40,146 bases of DNA from a virus, in IMG/VR virus record IMGVR_UViG_3300027733_000097, positions 1-40,146 of that record. One strand, 5' to 3'. The position numbers and the translations under genes are program-made. Under the pieces are notes generated by a model, which saw only the letters and a list, made by a program, of their open reading frames with translations, was not told the origin of the DNA and did no database searches. Positions within the stretch are counted from its first letter, which is position 1. The number at the start of each line of letters is the position of its first letter. Below, in pieces: positions 25,893 to 32,847 of the stretch.

Positions 25893-27041
25893 ATGAGATT
25901 TCATTGCCTTGGAGTGCCGCACACTGTCACTTCGGAAGAATACGTCGGCTGCGCATTTACTCAAAAAGTGCGCAAGTTTTTAAAGATGATGAAGGGGCGC
26001 GGTCATCACACGATTCACTACGGCCACAAAGAATCTGTGACGGACGCTGATGAGCATGTGACGATAACGGATAACGATCTCCTGAAAGCGACCTATGGGT
26101 CTTACAATTGGCGGAAAGAGTTTTTCCGGCACTCCAAAGATGACCTTGCTCACAAGACGTTTAATGAGCGTGCAGGGATAGAAATTGCCAAGCGCAAGCA
26201 GCCTAATGATTTTGTTTTGGCGTTTTGGGGCTGGGGAGTGAAAGAGGCCTGTGACGCAAATCCTGAGCTGATTGTGGTTGAGCCTGGCATTGGGTATCCG
26301 GCTACGTTTGCTCGGTTCAAAATTTTTGAATCTCGAGCGATTTACAACGCTTATCGAGGCATCAACTCAGTCGCCCAGTGCAACCAAGACTGGTACGAGT
26401 TTGTCGTACCCAATTACTTTGACATTGAAGAATTCGAGTACAGTGATCGGAAAGGAGATTATGTCTTAGCCTTGGGCCGTATTGGCATGAATAAAGGCAC
26501 CCACATGATTGTCGAGGCAACTAAAGCTCTTGGCATAAAGCTGGTCATAGCAGGGCAGGGAGCGCCGTCAGACGCCGGTTACGCAGAATGGCCGAGTCAC
26601 GTTGAATACGTTGGCTACGCTGACCTCGAAAAGCGAAAACGCTTAATGGCGGATGCTAAGTGCGGTTTTCTAGGCTCGACGTACATTGAGCCGTTTGGCG
26701 GAACATCGATCGAATTTGCGTTGTCTGGAACGCCAATGATCGTCACGCCTTGGGGGGCAAATTGCGAAAACGTAATCCACAACGAAACTGGATTTCATTT
26801 TCAGACTTACGACCAGCTTCTTTGGGCTTTAGAAAACACTTCAAAGATTAGACCAAAAAGATGCCGGCAATGGGCAATCGACAATTTCTCACTTAACCGA
26901 GTAGGAAATCTTTACGATCACGTTTTTGCCGACATCCATGCTGTTTTTAGTGGTGCTGGATGGTATCAGAGGTTTCCTGGTCGCGATTATTCCTCTTACC
27001 ATTCACGTATCTACGGCAATCTGACTTCAAGGGTTCCTTGA
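25893..27041 (+). CDS. glycosyltransferase, GT4-like (GT-B fold)
   Basis: A 382-residue enzyme that should transfer a sugar from a nucleotide donor. The C-terminal nucleotide-sugar domain is clear: DYVLALGRIGMNKGTHMIVEA (about 189-209 in two parts), KLVIAGQG (216-223), and the EX7E motif EPFGGTSIE (E266 and E274), then ALSGTPMIVTPWGANCENVI. The N-terminal domain is divergent (CLGVPHTVTSEEYVGCAFTQ). The acceptor is unknown: DNA, a virion protein or host surface glycan are all possible. It is the last gene of the plus-strand run. Its last 95 nt overlap the 3' end of the convergent gene. Start context TTTAGATTATGA. Confidence 0.82.
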   Translation: MRFHCLGVPHTVTSEEYVGCAFTQKVRKFLKMMKGRGHHTIHYGHKESVTDADEHVTITDNDLLKATYGSYNWRKEFFRHSKDDLAHKTFNERAGIEIAKRKQPNDFVLAFWGWGVKEACDANPELIVVEPGIGYPATFARFKIFESRAIYNAYRGINSVAQCNQDWYEFVVPNYFDIEEFEYSDRKGDYVLALGRIGMNKGTHMIVEATKALGIKLVIAGQGAPSDAGYAEWPSHVEYVGYADLEKRKRLMADAKCGFLGSTYIEPFGGTSIEFALSGTPMIVTPWGANCENVIHNETGFHFQTYDQLLWALENTSKIRPKRCRQWAIDNFSLNRVGNLYDHVFADIHAVFSGAGWYQRFPGRDYSSYHSRIYGNLTSRVP

Positions 27042-27279
27042 GCTTTTCGTAGTCTTCTTTCACCTTTGAAAGATTTCGCTGCTCTGTTTTTTGGACATCC
27101 TCAAAGCCCTTTAAAAGGTCTGCGTATTTTTCAGGCGCAGTTTCTTTTATGATTTCAGCAAACATCTGACTAAACGACTTATAGATGTTACTCTGACGGT
27201 TTGCCCTACCTGCCTCGCGGCAGGTAGGCTCAAGTCCGTAATGTAGCTCCAGAAGCATTCCGCAACTAGAGCATTTCAT
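26947..27279 (-). CDS. small zinc-ribbon-like protein with palindromic insert
   Basis: A 110-residue protein of the minus-strand operon. It starts MKCSSCGMLLELHYGLEPTC; the CxxC at residues 3-6 suggests a half zinc ribbon, but no clear second pair is visible. Residues about 17-27 (LEPTCREAGRA) are encoded by a perfect 10-bp palindrome, which looks like an inserted element (27205-27228). The rest is helical and charged (FAEIIKETAPEKYADLLKGF). Its 3' end overlaps the glycosyltransferase gene tail to tail by 95 nt. Function unknown. Confidence 0.5.
   Translation of the reverse strand: MKCSSCGMLLELHYGLEPTCREAGRANRQSNIYKSFSQMFAEIIKETAPEKYADLLKGFEDVQKTEQRNLSKVKEDYEKLKEPLKSDCRRYVNGKRNNRDQETSDTIQHH
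27205..27228. repeat. palindromic repeat inside a coding region
   Basis: Two perfect 10-bp arms, CCTACCTGCC (27205-27214) and GGCAGGTAGG (27219-27228), flank a TCGC tetraloop. Palindromes of this CCTGCC...GGCAGG type occur as dispersed small elements in some bacterial genomes. Here it is in frame within the gene at 26947-27279. Confidence 0.75.
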
Positions 27280-27557
27280 TAGTATTTGATTTTGTGGTCA
27301 TCCAGAAGTTTCTGGAGTCGCTCTGTTTCTTTTTTCCAGCTTGTCCTAGCTGGAACCTCGATGCCTAGCAGGCCTTTTAGCTTAATTGTGGTAGTCCTCC
27401 CAATTCCTTCTACCTGTTTATCGCTAAGAAGAATTTCCTTAAGGTCATCAGCGTTTTTTGCGCCTGTTTCATGGATGTATTTTGCCATCCGATAATCTAG
27501 TGGCTGCAAACCAATCGATACTGCTGTCAACTGAATGAATTTTAATTTATCTGTCAT
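27279..27557 (-). CDS. hypothetical protein with helix-hairpin-helix-like segment
   Basis: A 92-residue protein. The middle (LSDKQVEGIGRTTTIKLKGL) resembles a helix-hairpin-helix that contacts DNA without sequence specificity, and the C-terminus is lysine-rich (SWKKETERLQKLLDDHKIKY). Its stop overlaps the start of the next gene (TAATG), so the two are coupled. Upstream, about 65 nt separate it from the remnant frame at 27623. No named family. Confidence 0.5.
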   Translation of the reverse strand: MTDKLKFIQLTAVSIGLQPLDYRMAKYIHETGAKNADDLKEILLSDKQVEGIGRTTTIKLKGLLGIEVPARTSWKKETERLQKLLDDHKIKY

Positions 27558-27622
27558 ATTATCTACGTTTTACGCACGCCAACCATTGGAGTGCGTTTAA
27601 TTTTTATAGCTGTTTAAGAAAA

Positions 27623-27724
27623 TCAAGCAAGCGGTTTTGTTTTCCATTTGCCTAGCGTCCGCAGAAACGCTTCTGCCCGTTGGCGTGCGGTGGCTTTGAT
27701 GTGTGCAAAAGATCCGTGCGCATA
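27623..27724 (-). pseudogene. 3' part of the interrupted gene at 27725-28018
   Basis: After the TAA at 27725-27727 the same frame stays open for 33 codons to a TGA at 27623-27625. It reads YAHGSFAHIKATARQRAEAF, then LRTLGKWKTKPLA. As I recall it, the phage protein family to which the upstream part belongs usually ends ...QRAEAFLRTLGKW, so this looks like its missing C-terminus. Either one base change created the stop, or the stop is read through. Confidence 0.6.
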
Positions 27725-28018
27725 TTAGACGCCGATTCCAGCACTGCGGCTTACAATATCCAGTAAGTTCCGCGCATATTCTGGCCCCATACGTTTTAAT
27801 ATCTGCTCCGCCTCATGCATGGCGTTGAGGTCGTTAACGTAATCCGGCAGGTCTGGACGCAACTCTGCGCCGTTGTCGAAGCCCCTATAAAACCCAGAGT
27901 CTCCATCCACGCTAACTGCCTTCCACCCACACACCTCCGCAATAGCCGCGTTAATTTGATCGTCGGTCATTTTGTTTTTTTGTGTTTTCCAGATTTTATG
28001 TAGTTCATGTGGATGCAT
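27725..28018 (-). CDS. small phage protein of the ABA-sandwich-like type, ended by an in-frame stop
   Basis: A 97-residue frame (81 residues if it starts at ATG 27970, MTDDQINAAIAEVCGWK, which fits the usual start of this family). It continues AELRPDLPDYVNDLNAMHEA, then EQILKRMGPEYARNLLDIVS. The 'npD.lNdlNAMhEAe' motif is widespread in small phage proteins of unknown role. Here the protein stops at GIGV, earlier than relatives, and the expected C-terminus lies just after the TAA in the same frame. The start at 28018 overlaps the upstream stop by one base. Confidence 0.65.
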   Translation of the reverse strand: MHPHELHKIWKTQKNKMTDDQINAAIAEVCGWKAVSVDGDSGFYRGFDNGAELRPDLPDYVNDLNAMHEAEQILKRMGPEYARNLLDIVSRSAGIGV

Positions 28019-28698
28019 TAAGCAAAAATCATCTGTTTTTTATCACGTTGTTGTTTGCAAGTGAATGGGGTAAGCAAATCAACTCTAGGCTGTGGCATTG
28101 TCCTTGCCCAAATTTCTAGCCCTATAGTTTGATCTTTATTCCCGCGATTCCAACCTGTCCCGTCACAGCTTTCCACGCCTATGGACTCAAGATAACTTAA
28201 TTTACTTGGACTATTGACCCGAAGCACATGCACTCTCGGGAACGCTTTTACCCACATTTCGACAGTAGCCCACTTCCACTCTGTCGTCCCGCCAACACAG
28301 ATTACATCTGGGTTAAGCGCCAGCGCATCTTCGACGGTCATGCCGTCTTGCACAGCCAGTGCCTTAGCAAATGGCACTTCATCCTTAAACTGATGCCAAC
28401 GCTCAATGGTCTTTTGCCCATCACCAATCCAGTCCGGCACAATTGCCCATAACGGCTTTTGCTGTTGTGACTGAGCCCAGAAGATCATCCGTCTCCATGC
28501 GCCGAGACTCCACTTTCCTTCATCCCACACATTGTTAGCCATGTCCCACGCAGCAAATGCACCATTATCTAGTGCATACGGAAACCAAGGCCAAGGCCCA
28601 CGTTGAGCTTCTGGGCTAAACAAATGACCAATCCTTCCCGTCTCTCTCGCAAGACAATGCCAAAACCATCCCGTTGCATTAGCAGGCATAACTCTCAT
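28018..28698 (-). CDS. TGT/DpdA-like protein (deazaguanine transferase-like)
   Basis: A 226-residue protein if started at ATG 28698, which has a rare clear Shine-Dalgarno (GGAGGAG, 5-nt spacing); the frame extends to 28770. It resembles a compact queuine/archaeosine tRNA-guanine transglycosylase barrel. YALDNGAFAAW (41-51) matches the LDSGGFQ-type segment carrying the catalytic Asp. WAIVPDWIGD (84-93), LAVQDG (114-119) and ICVGGTTEWKW (133-143) follow the strand-end motifs of that fold. Small phage members related to DpdA insert 7-deazaguanine into DNA. No genes for precursor synthesis are recognised here, so the host would have to supply it. Family call from motifs only. Confidence 0.55.
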   Translation of the reverse strand: MRVMPANATGWFWHCLARETGRIGHLFSPEAQRGPWPWFPYALDNGAFAAWDMANNVWDEGKWSLGAWRRMIFWAQSQQQKPLWAIVPDWIGDGQKTIERWHQFKDEVPFAKALAVQDGMTVEDALALNPDVICVGGTTEWKWATVEMWVKAFPRVHVLRVNSPSKLSYLESIGVESCDGTGWNRGNKDQTIGLEIWARTMPQPRVDLLTPFTCKQQRDKKQMIFA

Positions 28699-28760
28699 TT
28701 TTTCTCCTCCCATTTGCCTAGTGTCTTCAGAAACGCCTCTGCGCTTTGGTGACTCGCTCA
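28699..28760 (-). pseudogene. remnant of a gene end (AEAFLKTLGKW)
   Basis: In the frame that follows the TGA of the PP-loop gene the DNA reads ASHQSAEAFLKTLGKWEEKK and then TGA at about 28697. Its core at 28710-28742 matches 27644-27676 at 29 of 33 bases, and both encode AEAFL-TLGKW. It lacks the body of that gene, so it looks like a recombination scar between the PP-loop and TGT-like genes. It also holds the Shine-Dalgarno of the TGT-like gene. Confidence 0.55.
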
Positions 28761-29618
28761 TACGCCACAAAGTCCTTCACATTCGTTGTTAAACATATCA
28801 AGTTGTCCTGCATCTTCTTCTGTAGATAAGTCTACCTCTTCAAGCGGCACGCACGAGCGATGAAGCCACGGAACTGATTGCATATTGTCAGTCTCTGCCT
28901 TTGTTTGTTGCAATTCCTTTTCCACGCGCACAGCCTCTGCAAACGCTTCTGGCTCGTGATCTTTAAGCCTGCGCCACTCTTTATTGCTGTGGAACGGGCA
29001 ATAACTGCAAGCACTTCTGGGTGGTTCTGGGTAGCCATGTTGTTTTAGCCAACCAATGCAGTCATGCCGTCTCATTTCGCGTTCAACTAATGGCCATCTG
29101 TGTTGCGTCCACTTGTCTCGGCTTGGCTTCATGCGCTGGATCTCGTCGTAACTAATGCCAATCCATTGTGTGATTTGCAAATTCTTCTCTCCACGTTTAA
29201 TGCCACATAACTTGCGAAGATTCTGAAGGATTGGTGCAATCTTGTAGTCTGCTGTGCAAGATCTTCCAAGCAATCCAATGCTTCCATCTGGAGCCTGCAT
29301 GAATGCTGGGATCATGCTTTTCGTCCATACCCTGCCATCTTGTGCGGTGCGAAACAACATCATGTCAGCAGTCATATTGCCCTTGGTCACGCGATGGACA
29401 GGAAACGGCAATTGAGTCTCTAGCCAGTCCAACCATTTGTACACGCTTGCAGGCTCTGCTTGAGTATCGGCAAAGATAGCAAAGTCTGGCATGGGTCCAA
29501 TCTCTCCGGCTGCTGCCATTAGCGCCAGCGTACTAGACTGCACGCCAGCTCCAAGATTAAGCACATTCCACTGTGTCGCAGTAGGAGGCTTGCCGTTAAG
29601 TGAAAGCATTACGCTCAT
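28758..29618 (-). CDS. PP-loop ATPase, PAPS-reductase-like
   Basis: A 286-residue member of the adenine nucleotide alpha hydrolase-like group common in phages and often labelled PAPS reductase. The PP-loop variant is NLGAGVQSSTLALMAA (21-36). FAIFADTQAEPASVYKWLDW (47-66) follows as in relatives. The C-terminal half has SCTADYKIAPI (119-129) and ACSYCPFHSNKEWRRLK (about 204-220). Related enzymes activate a substrate with ATP, as in sulfur transfer or 7-deazaguanine synthesis (QueC). The true substrate is unknown. Placed next to the TGT-like and methyltransferase genes it may take part in DNA modification; that is inference. The start ATG 29618 has a weak AGAAG upstream. Confidence 0.78.
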   Translation of the reverse strand: MSVMLSLNGKPPTATQWNVLNLGAGVQSSTLALMAAAGEIGPMPDFAIFADTQAEPASVYKWLDWLETQLPFPVHRVTKGNMTADMMLFRTAQDGRVWTKSMIPAFMQAPDGSIGLLGRSCTADYKIAPILQNLRKLCGIKRGEKNLQITQWIGISYDEIQRMKPSRDKWTQHRWPLVEREMRRHDCIGWLKQHGYPEPPRSACSYCPFHSNKEWRRLKDHEPEAFAEAVRVEKELQQTKAETDNMQSVPWLHRSCVPLEEVDLSTEEDAGQLDMFNNECEGLCGV

Positions 29619-29643
29619 TCTTCTATATCGTTGTGCTCTTTGG

Positions 29644-29970
29644 TTATTTCAGATTCCACAGCTCATCTCCTTCTTTTACAAAAACGCCTGACGGAAGCAG
29701 TGTGCCTTTGCGATCTTTGATTTGATCGTAAGCAAGCTCCAGGCAATCCGTAAGAGTAAAATTTTGCAACGCGCAAAAGTTAATCAAGCAGACAACAATG
29801 TCACCAACGGCATCCATGCGGCCTGCTCGATCTCCCTTGTTTACCGCGTCTGCTAATTCTCCCATTTCGCTAACTGCTTTTAGCAATTGCGATGTTGGCG
29901 TTGCGTTTGGAATGATGCAGCGGTTTTTTGCCCACTGCAACACTAAGGCTTCAAGTTCTTGATAGTTCAT
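29644..29970 (-). CDS. MazG-like nucleotide pyrophosphohydrolase
   Basis: A 108-residue protein with the MazG pattern: an acidic helix KAVSEMGELADAVNKGD (31-47) with the ExxE pair, then RMDAVGDIVVCLINFC (50-65) giving the ExxD-like second metal-binding helix, here with D and GD. These all-alpha enzymes hydrolyse nucleoside triphosphates to monophosphates, and phage forms may adjust the nucleotide pool or alarmone level. Its ATG overlaps the upstream stop (ATGA). The first acidic pair fits; the second is slightly unusual but in the normal range. Confidence 0.75.
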   Translation of the reverse strand: MNYQELEALVLQWAKNRCIIPNATPTSQLLKAVSEMGELADAVNKGDRAGRMDAVGDIVVCLINFCALQNFTLTDCLELAYDQIKDRKGTLLPSGVFVKEGDELWNLK

Positions 29971-30131
29971 TTAGCTAATTCCTGAAATAGCAATGTGTTG
30001 TAATGGTCAGCTTTTGCAGAGTAGTACTCTCTCAGCAAACGATAGGCTATTGCTTGCAACGAATCCGTTTCGTGATTTTTGAAATTACGAAGGATAAATT
30101 TTAGTTCTTCTAACTGTTTCTCTGGGTCCAT
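29967..30131 (-). CDS. small hypothetical protein
   Basis: A 54-residue helical protein: MDPEKQLEELKFILRNFKNH, then ETDSLQAIAYRLLREYYSAK and ADHYNTLLFQELAK. It begins within the last 22 nt of the methyltransferase gene and ends overlapping the MazG start, so it is a tightly packed member of the operon. No membrane segment, no family recognised. Confidence 0.6.
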   Translation of the reverse strand: MDPEKQLEELKFILRNFKNHETDSLQAIAYRLLREYYSAKADHYNTLLFQELAK

Positions 30132-30985
30132 AATAATTTAAATGCTAATTCTGCAACTTTAGGAATTACGCCATTTCCTAACAACCGAAGTTCATCTACC
30201 CAAGAATCACAGGCAGCGTGCAACTTGGCATGGTCCATCCGATCGGAAGTCCCATTAACGTCTCTACCCAGCGTGGATTCAATAGTCCTTGGCGGCTCCC
30301 AGGATTTTTGTTCCCTGTATGGGCCGCTAGGCCATAAACAAGCCTTGGAAGTTGGTCTAAACGCTTTCTCGTTGATCCGTCTTTGTTTTGCGTTTTCCAA
30401 ACCATCCTTGGGGTGTCTTTCCAATCCCTGCTCGCAGCGGTGGGCCATAATAAAGACCCGCTTTCGTTGATGTGGCGCACCAATAAGAGACGCCGATAAT
30501 ATCTCAAACGACACCTTGTAACCCATTTCTTCCAAATCACTGATGACTGTGGACAATCCCAACGAAATGTGTCCTTCGACGTTTTCGGCAAAACAGACGC
30601 TTGGTCGCATTCGATCAATTCCGTTTGCAATATACGGCCAGAGGTGCCTTGGATCTTCGGTTCCGAGTCGCTTACCAACGGCTGAAAACGGCTGGCATGG
30701 ATATCCAAAAGAGAGGATGTCCACTCGGTCTCGAAAACTTTCCCAAGGAAATGTTTTAACATCACTCCAGATTGGAGCCGCATCAATTTGCCCGCTTTCC
30801 ATTCGCGCAAGAAGTACTTCGCACGCGAAGGCTTCGATCTCACTATAAGCGACTGTTCGCAGGCTTGGGATAGCTCTTTTAAGTCCCAAGTCGATGCCTC
30901 CGTATCCAGCGCATAACGAGACATGAGTTGTTTCGGTAAAATCCACATCAATTTCTCCAATGGCTTGAAAATTCAAGCTGTTCAC
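30110..30985 (-). CDS. DNA (cytosine-5-)-methyltransferase
   Basis: A 291-residue C5-cytosine methyltransferase with its motifs in the usual order: I (SLCAGYGGIDLG, 23-34), IV with the catalytic cysteine (FGYPCQPFS, 93-101), VI (ENVEGH, 134-139), VIII (QRKRVF, 173-178) and X (LGNGVIP, near 270). The target-recognition part between VIII and X is short, so the specificity cannot be guessed. No restriction enzyme gene is nearby, which suggests an orphan enzyme that protects phage DNA from host restriction. The start appears to be GTG at 30985; it overlaps the upstream gene by 38 nt. Confidence 0.92.
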   Translation of the reverse strand: MNSLNFQAIGEIDVDFTETTHVSLCAGYGGIDLGLKRAIPSLRTVAYSEIEAFACEVLLARMESGQIDAAPIWSDVKTFPWESFRDRVDILSFGYPCQPFSAVGKRLGTEDPRHLWPYIANGIDRMRPSVCFAENVEGHISLGLSTVISDLEEMGYKVSFEILSASLIGAPHQRKRVFIMAHRCEQGLERHPKDGLENAKQRRINEKAFRPTSKACLWPSGPYREQKSWEPPRTIESTLGRDVNGTSDRMDHAKLHAACDSWVDELRLLGNGVIPKVAELAFKLLWTQRNS

Positions 30986-31133
30986 CTCGGTCTTGAAGTT
31001 CGACTATTAGTTTCCTTGCGCGGTAATAATCGCTTTCAAGTTTTGCGTTTCTGACCAACTGCAATGCGAGCTGGTCAGATAACATTTCAATCACTTGATC
31101 CTTTTCCTCTGGGGTAAGCTCACTCAAATTCAC
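30948..31133 (-). CDS. small coiled-coil hypothetical protein
   Basis: A 61-residue helical protein (MNLSELTPEEKDQVIEMLSD, then QLALQLVRNAKLESDYYRAR, KLIVELQDRGEQLEFSSHWRN). It overlaps the 3' end of the RecT-like gene by 14 nt and the start of the methyltransferase gene by 38 nt. Probably a small coiled-coil, function unknown. Confidence 0.6.
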   Translation of the reverse strand: MNLSELTPEEKDQVIEMLSDQLALQLVRNAKLESDYYRARKLIVELQDRGEQLEFSSHWRN

Positions 31134-31758
31134 TTGGTTCCTCCACTTTTACTGGTTCAACTTTGGGAGCTTCTAACAATTGTTTTGCCACAGACACTTT
31201 TGGAGCCTGTTCTACAATGTCCTGAACTTCTTCAGCGGCGTGCATTCCGTTCAGAACATCGGGGGCATACAACCGGCCAAAGAACGCCGCCGCACGGTAG
31301 CGCAGCATTAACTCTGGCATCGACTTCCATTTTGATCCGTTTTTGCCGTACCAGCCTTCGGCTTTTGCCATATCAATGCTGATTTCTGGGCCTTCAAGCC
31401 GCTCGCCGGTTTTATCGGTCGCCCAGGCTTTGCATGTGCGCTTATCGCCTTCTCCATTCATCTCAAAGCGCAGCGGCGAAAACCGACCACAAGAATTGAG
31501 CGCGCTAATGATAAAGGTACTGCTCCAGCTTGGCCTGCCATGAATTACATGGAGGTTTTGCATCACTGCCATTGGAGACGCTCCAATCCTTTGCGCCATT
31601 TCTAGCGCAATAAGGCAATTCGGAATGTTTTCTTTTCCGCGAAATCCTTCAGGCACCAACGCTGATGCACAAAGAAGTTGAGCCATGCGTTGTGCGCCTT
31701 CAAATCGCTCAATCGAGCTAAACGCGGTTTCTTGTATTACGATACTATTTTCGGACAT
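31120..31758 (-). CDS. RecT-like single-strand annealing protein candidate
   Basis: A 212-residue protein. The core has NCLIALEMAQRIGASPMAVM and HVIHGRPSWSSTFIISALNS, then GRFSPLRFEMNGEGDKRTCK. A C-terminal part has SKWKSMPELMLRYRAAAFFG, and RLYAPDVLNGMHAAEEVQDI resembles the MLRYRA...P...G...EE element of RecT/Red-beta-like proteins. The tail is rich in V, E and P. It is encoded directly downstream of a RecE-like exonuclease (14-nt overlap), which is the usual partner. In such pairs the exonuclease makes 3' overhangs that the annealing protein pairs. The match to classic RecT is partial, so this is a family-level inference. Confidence 0.55.
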   Translation of the reverse strand: MSENSIVIQETAFSSIERFEGAQRMAQLLCASALVPEGFRGKENIPNCLIALEMAQRIGASPMAVMQNLHVIHGRPSWSSTFIISALNSCGRFSPLRFEMNGEGDKRTCKAWATDKTGERLEGPEISIDMAKAEGWYGKNGSKWKSMPELMLRYRAAAFFGRLYAPDVLNGMHAAEEVQDIVEQAPKVSVAKQLLEAPKVEPVKVEEPSEFE

Positions 31759-32551
31759 ACCATTTAGGGAGGTTAAGGGTTTCTACTTCCTGGCTGTAAC
31801 CAGGCCAGTTATTTGCTGCGACACAATCTTTATACGTCATCAGGTTTTGAAGCATTTCATGCCGACCGGCATCAATGAATTCGTCTGACGCTTCAAAAAC
31901 TTGAACCAAATATGGCGCTTTCTTTTCGACTACGACAAAGACAAATGCTTCTGCTTTTAATCCACAAGCTCGCGCTGCATCGAGGTACATTGCTGCCTGG
32001 ACGTGATAACGGTAGTTGATTGCGTCTCGCGCAAATGCTCCGTTGTCGGCGCTTTGACTTGTTTTAAGATCAACAATAATTCCTTTTTGCAAAATGAAGT
32101 CAGGCCTTGCTCGGCACTCGACTCCTGTATCTTCTTGTTTCCAAAAAAGGCTTGCTTCAACATTTCCAATTTCCCCAAGAACGGTCCCAGCAGAACGGTG
32201 ATTATAAATGTTATCGGTCATGCGCTGAATAATTCCATTTTCAGCAGGGGTGCAGATTTCTTTTCCGGCGTTCTGCGCTTCAAATAGCTCTGCTGCCGCT
32301 TTTCCAGCTTTGGTGCGACGATCAAAGCCTTCGCTGACAATAACACTTGAATCCCATTTTTCAGGCTCAAGAACAGCTAAATGAACAAGCCGACCAAACC
32401 GATATGCGTCTTGATCTTCTTTTGTGTAATCCTGGCTAAACCGGTAATAGGCCGGAGCCTTATCAATAAGATGTAGGCCGTGGGCCGAGATTTCTGGACG
32501 TGAGTGGTACTCGGACGAATCCAAGTCCCAAATGATCTGATTTTGTTTCAT
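31745..32551 (-). CDS. RecE-like PD-(D/E)XK exonuclease
   Basis: A 268-residue nuclease starting at ATG 32551 (MKQNQIIWDLDSSEYHSRPE); a longer frame to 32605 runs into the divergent control region. Typical parts: DKAPAYYRFSQDY, YRFGRLVHLAVLEPEKWD, the metal-binding core ARPDFILQKGIIVDLKTSQS with D and DLK, and YRYHVQAAMYLDAARA, which carries the QxxxY element of RecB-like nucleases. This matches the phage exonuclease group with the RecE C-terminal domain (DUF3799). It probably degrades one strand from DNA ends for recombination, with the RecT-like gene as partner. Confidence 0.8.
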   Translation of the reverse strand: MKQNQIIWDLDSSEYHSRPEISAHGLHLIDKAPAYYRFSQDYTKEDQDAYRFGRLVHLAVLEPEKWDSSVIVSEGFDRRTKAGKAAAELFEAQNAGKEICTPAENGIIQRMTDNIYNHRSAGTVLGEIGNVEASLFWKQEDTGVECRARPDFILQKGIIVDLKTSQSADNGAFARDAINYRYHVQAAMYLDAARACGLKAEAFVFVVVEKKAPYLVQVFEASDEFIDAGRHEMLQNLMTYKDCVAANNWPGYSQEVETLNLPKWYVRK

Positions 32552-32628
32552 ATATGTAGTGCCGTGTGGCGCATGAAAACTTGCATGGCACTTGCATTCT
32601 GCCAAGAAAAATTTTAAAAGAATCTTCT
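32552..32628. promoter_or_regulatory. divergent control region with direct repeats
   Basis: This 77-nt gap separates the minus-strand recombination operon from the plus-strand replication operon. ACTTGCAT occurs at 32579 and again at 32590, one helical turn (11 bp) apart. GCCGTGTGGC (32561-32570) is a small inverted repeat. They are candidate operators, perhaps for the HTH protein encoded just downstream. Confidence 0.45.
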
Positions 32629-32847
32629 ATGCGAGTCACCATTGATCACATCCTTGAGTTTGACAAGCACCGTAAAAGTATGGGCCTGAGCAGGAAATAC
32701 ATTTTAGATTTCCTGCAGATTTCCGAAAGTACTTGGTATCGGTGGATGTCACAAAAAACAGAACCTACACAAAAAACACTTCAGAAATTTGAGCAGTTAA
32801 TACAACTACAAGATGCAACTCCGAGATTATCAAGAAGATGCGATTAA
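32629..32847 (+). CDS. small helix-turn-helix regulator
   Basis: A 72-residue protein beginning MRVTIDHILEFDKHRKSMGL. Residues about 18-45 (SRKYILDFLQISESTWYRWM) form a lambda-repressor-like helix-turn-helix, and QKTLQKFEQLIQLQ follows as the closing helices. It is the first gene of the replication operon and probably binds the divergent control region. The start at ATG 32629 is chosen; the frame extends upstream into the control region. The helicase gene starts 35 nt before its end, so the two overlap. Confidence 0.65.
   Translation: MRVTIDHILEFDKHRKSMGLSRKYILDFLQISESTWYRWMSQKTEPTQKTLQKFEQLIQLQDATPRLSRRCD

Noticed and set aside
30196-30960. A 254-residue frame overlapping the methyltransferase gene on the same strand
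   Set aside because: The other frame has all C5-methyltransferase motifs in order, while this one shows no family pattern and an odd composition.
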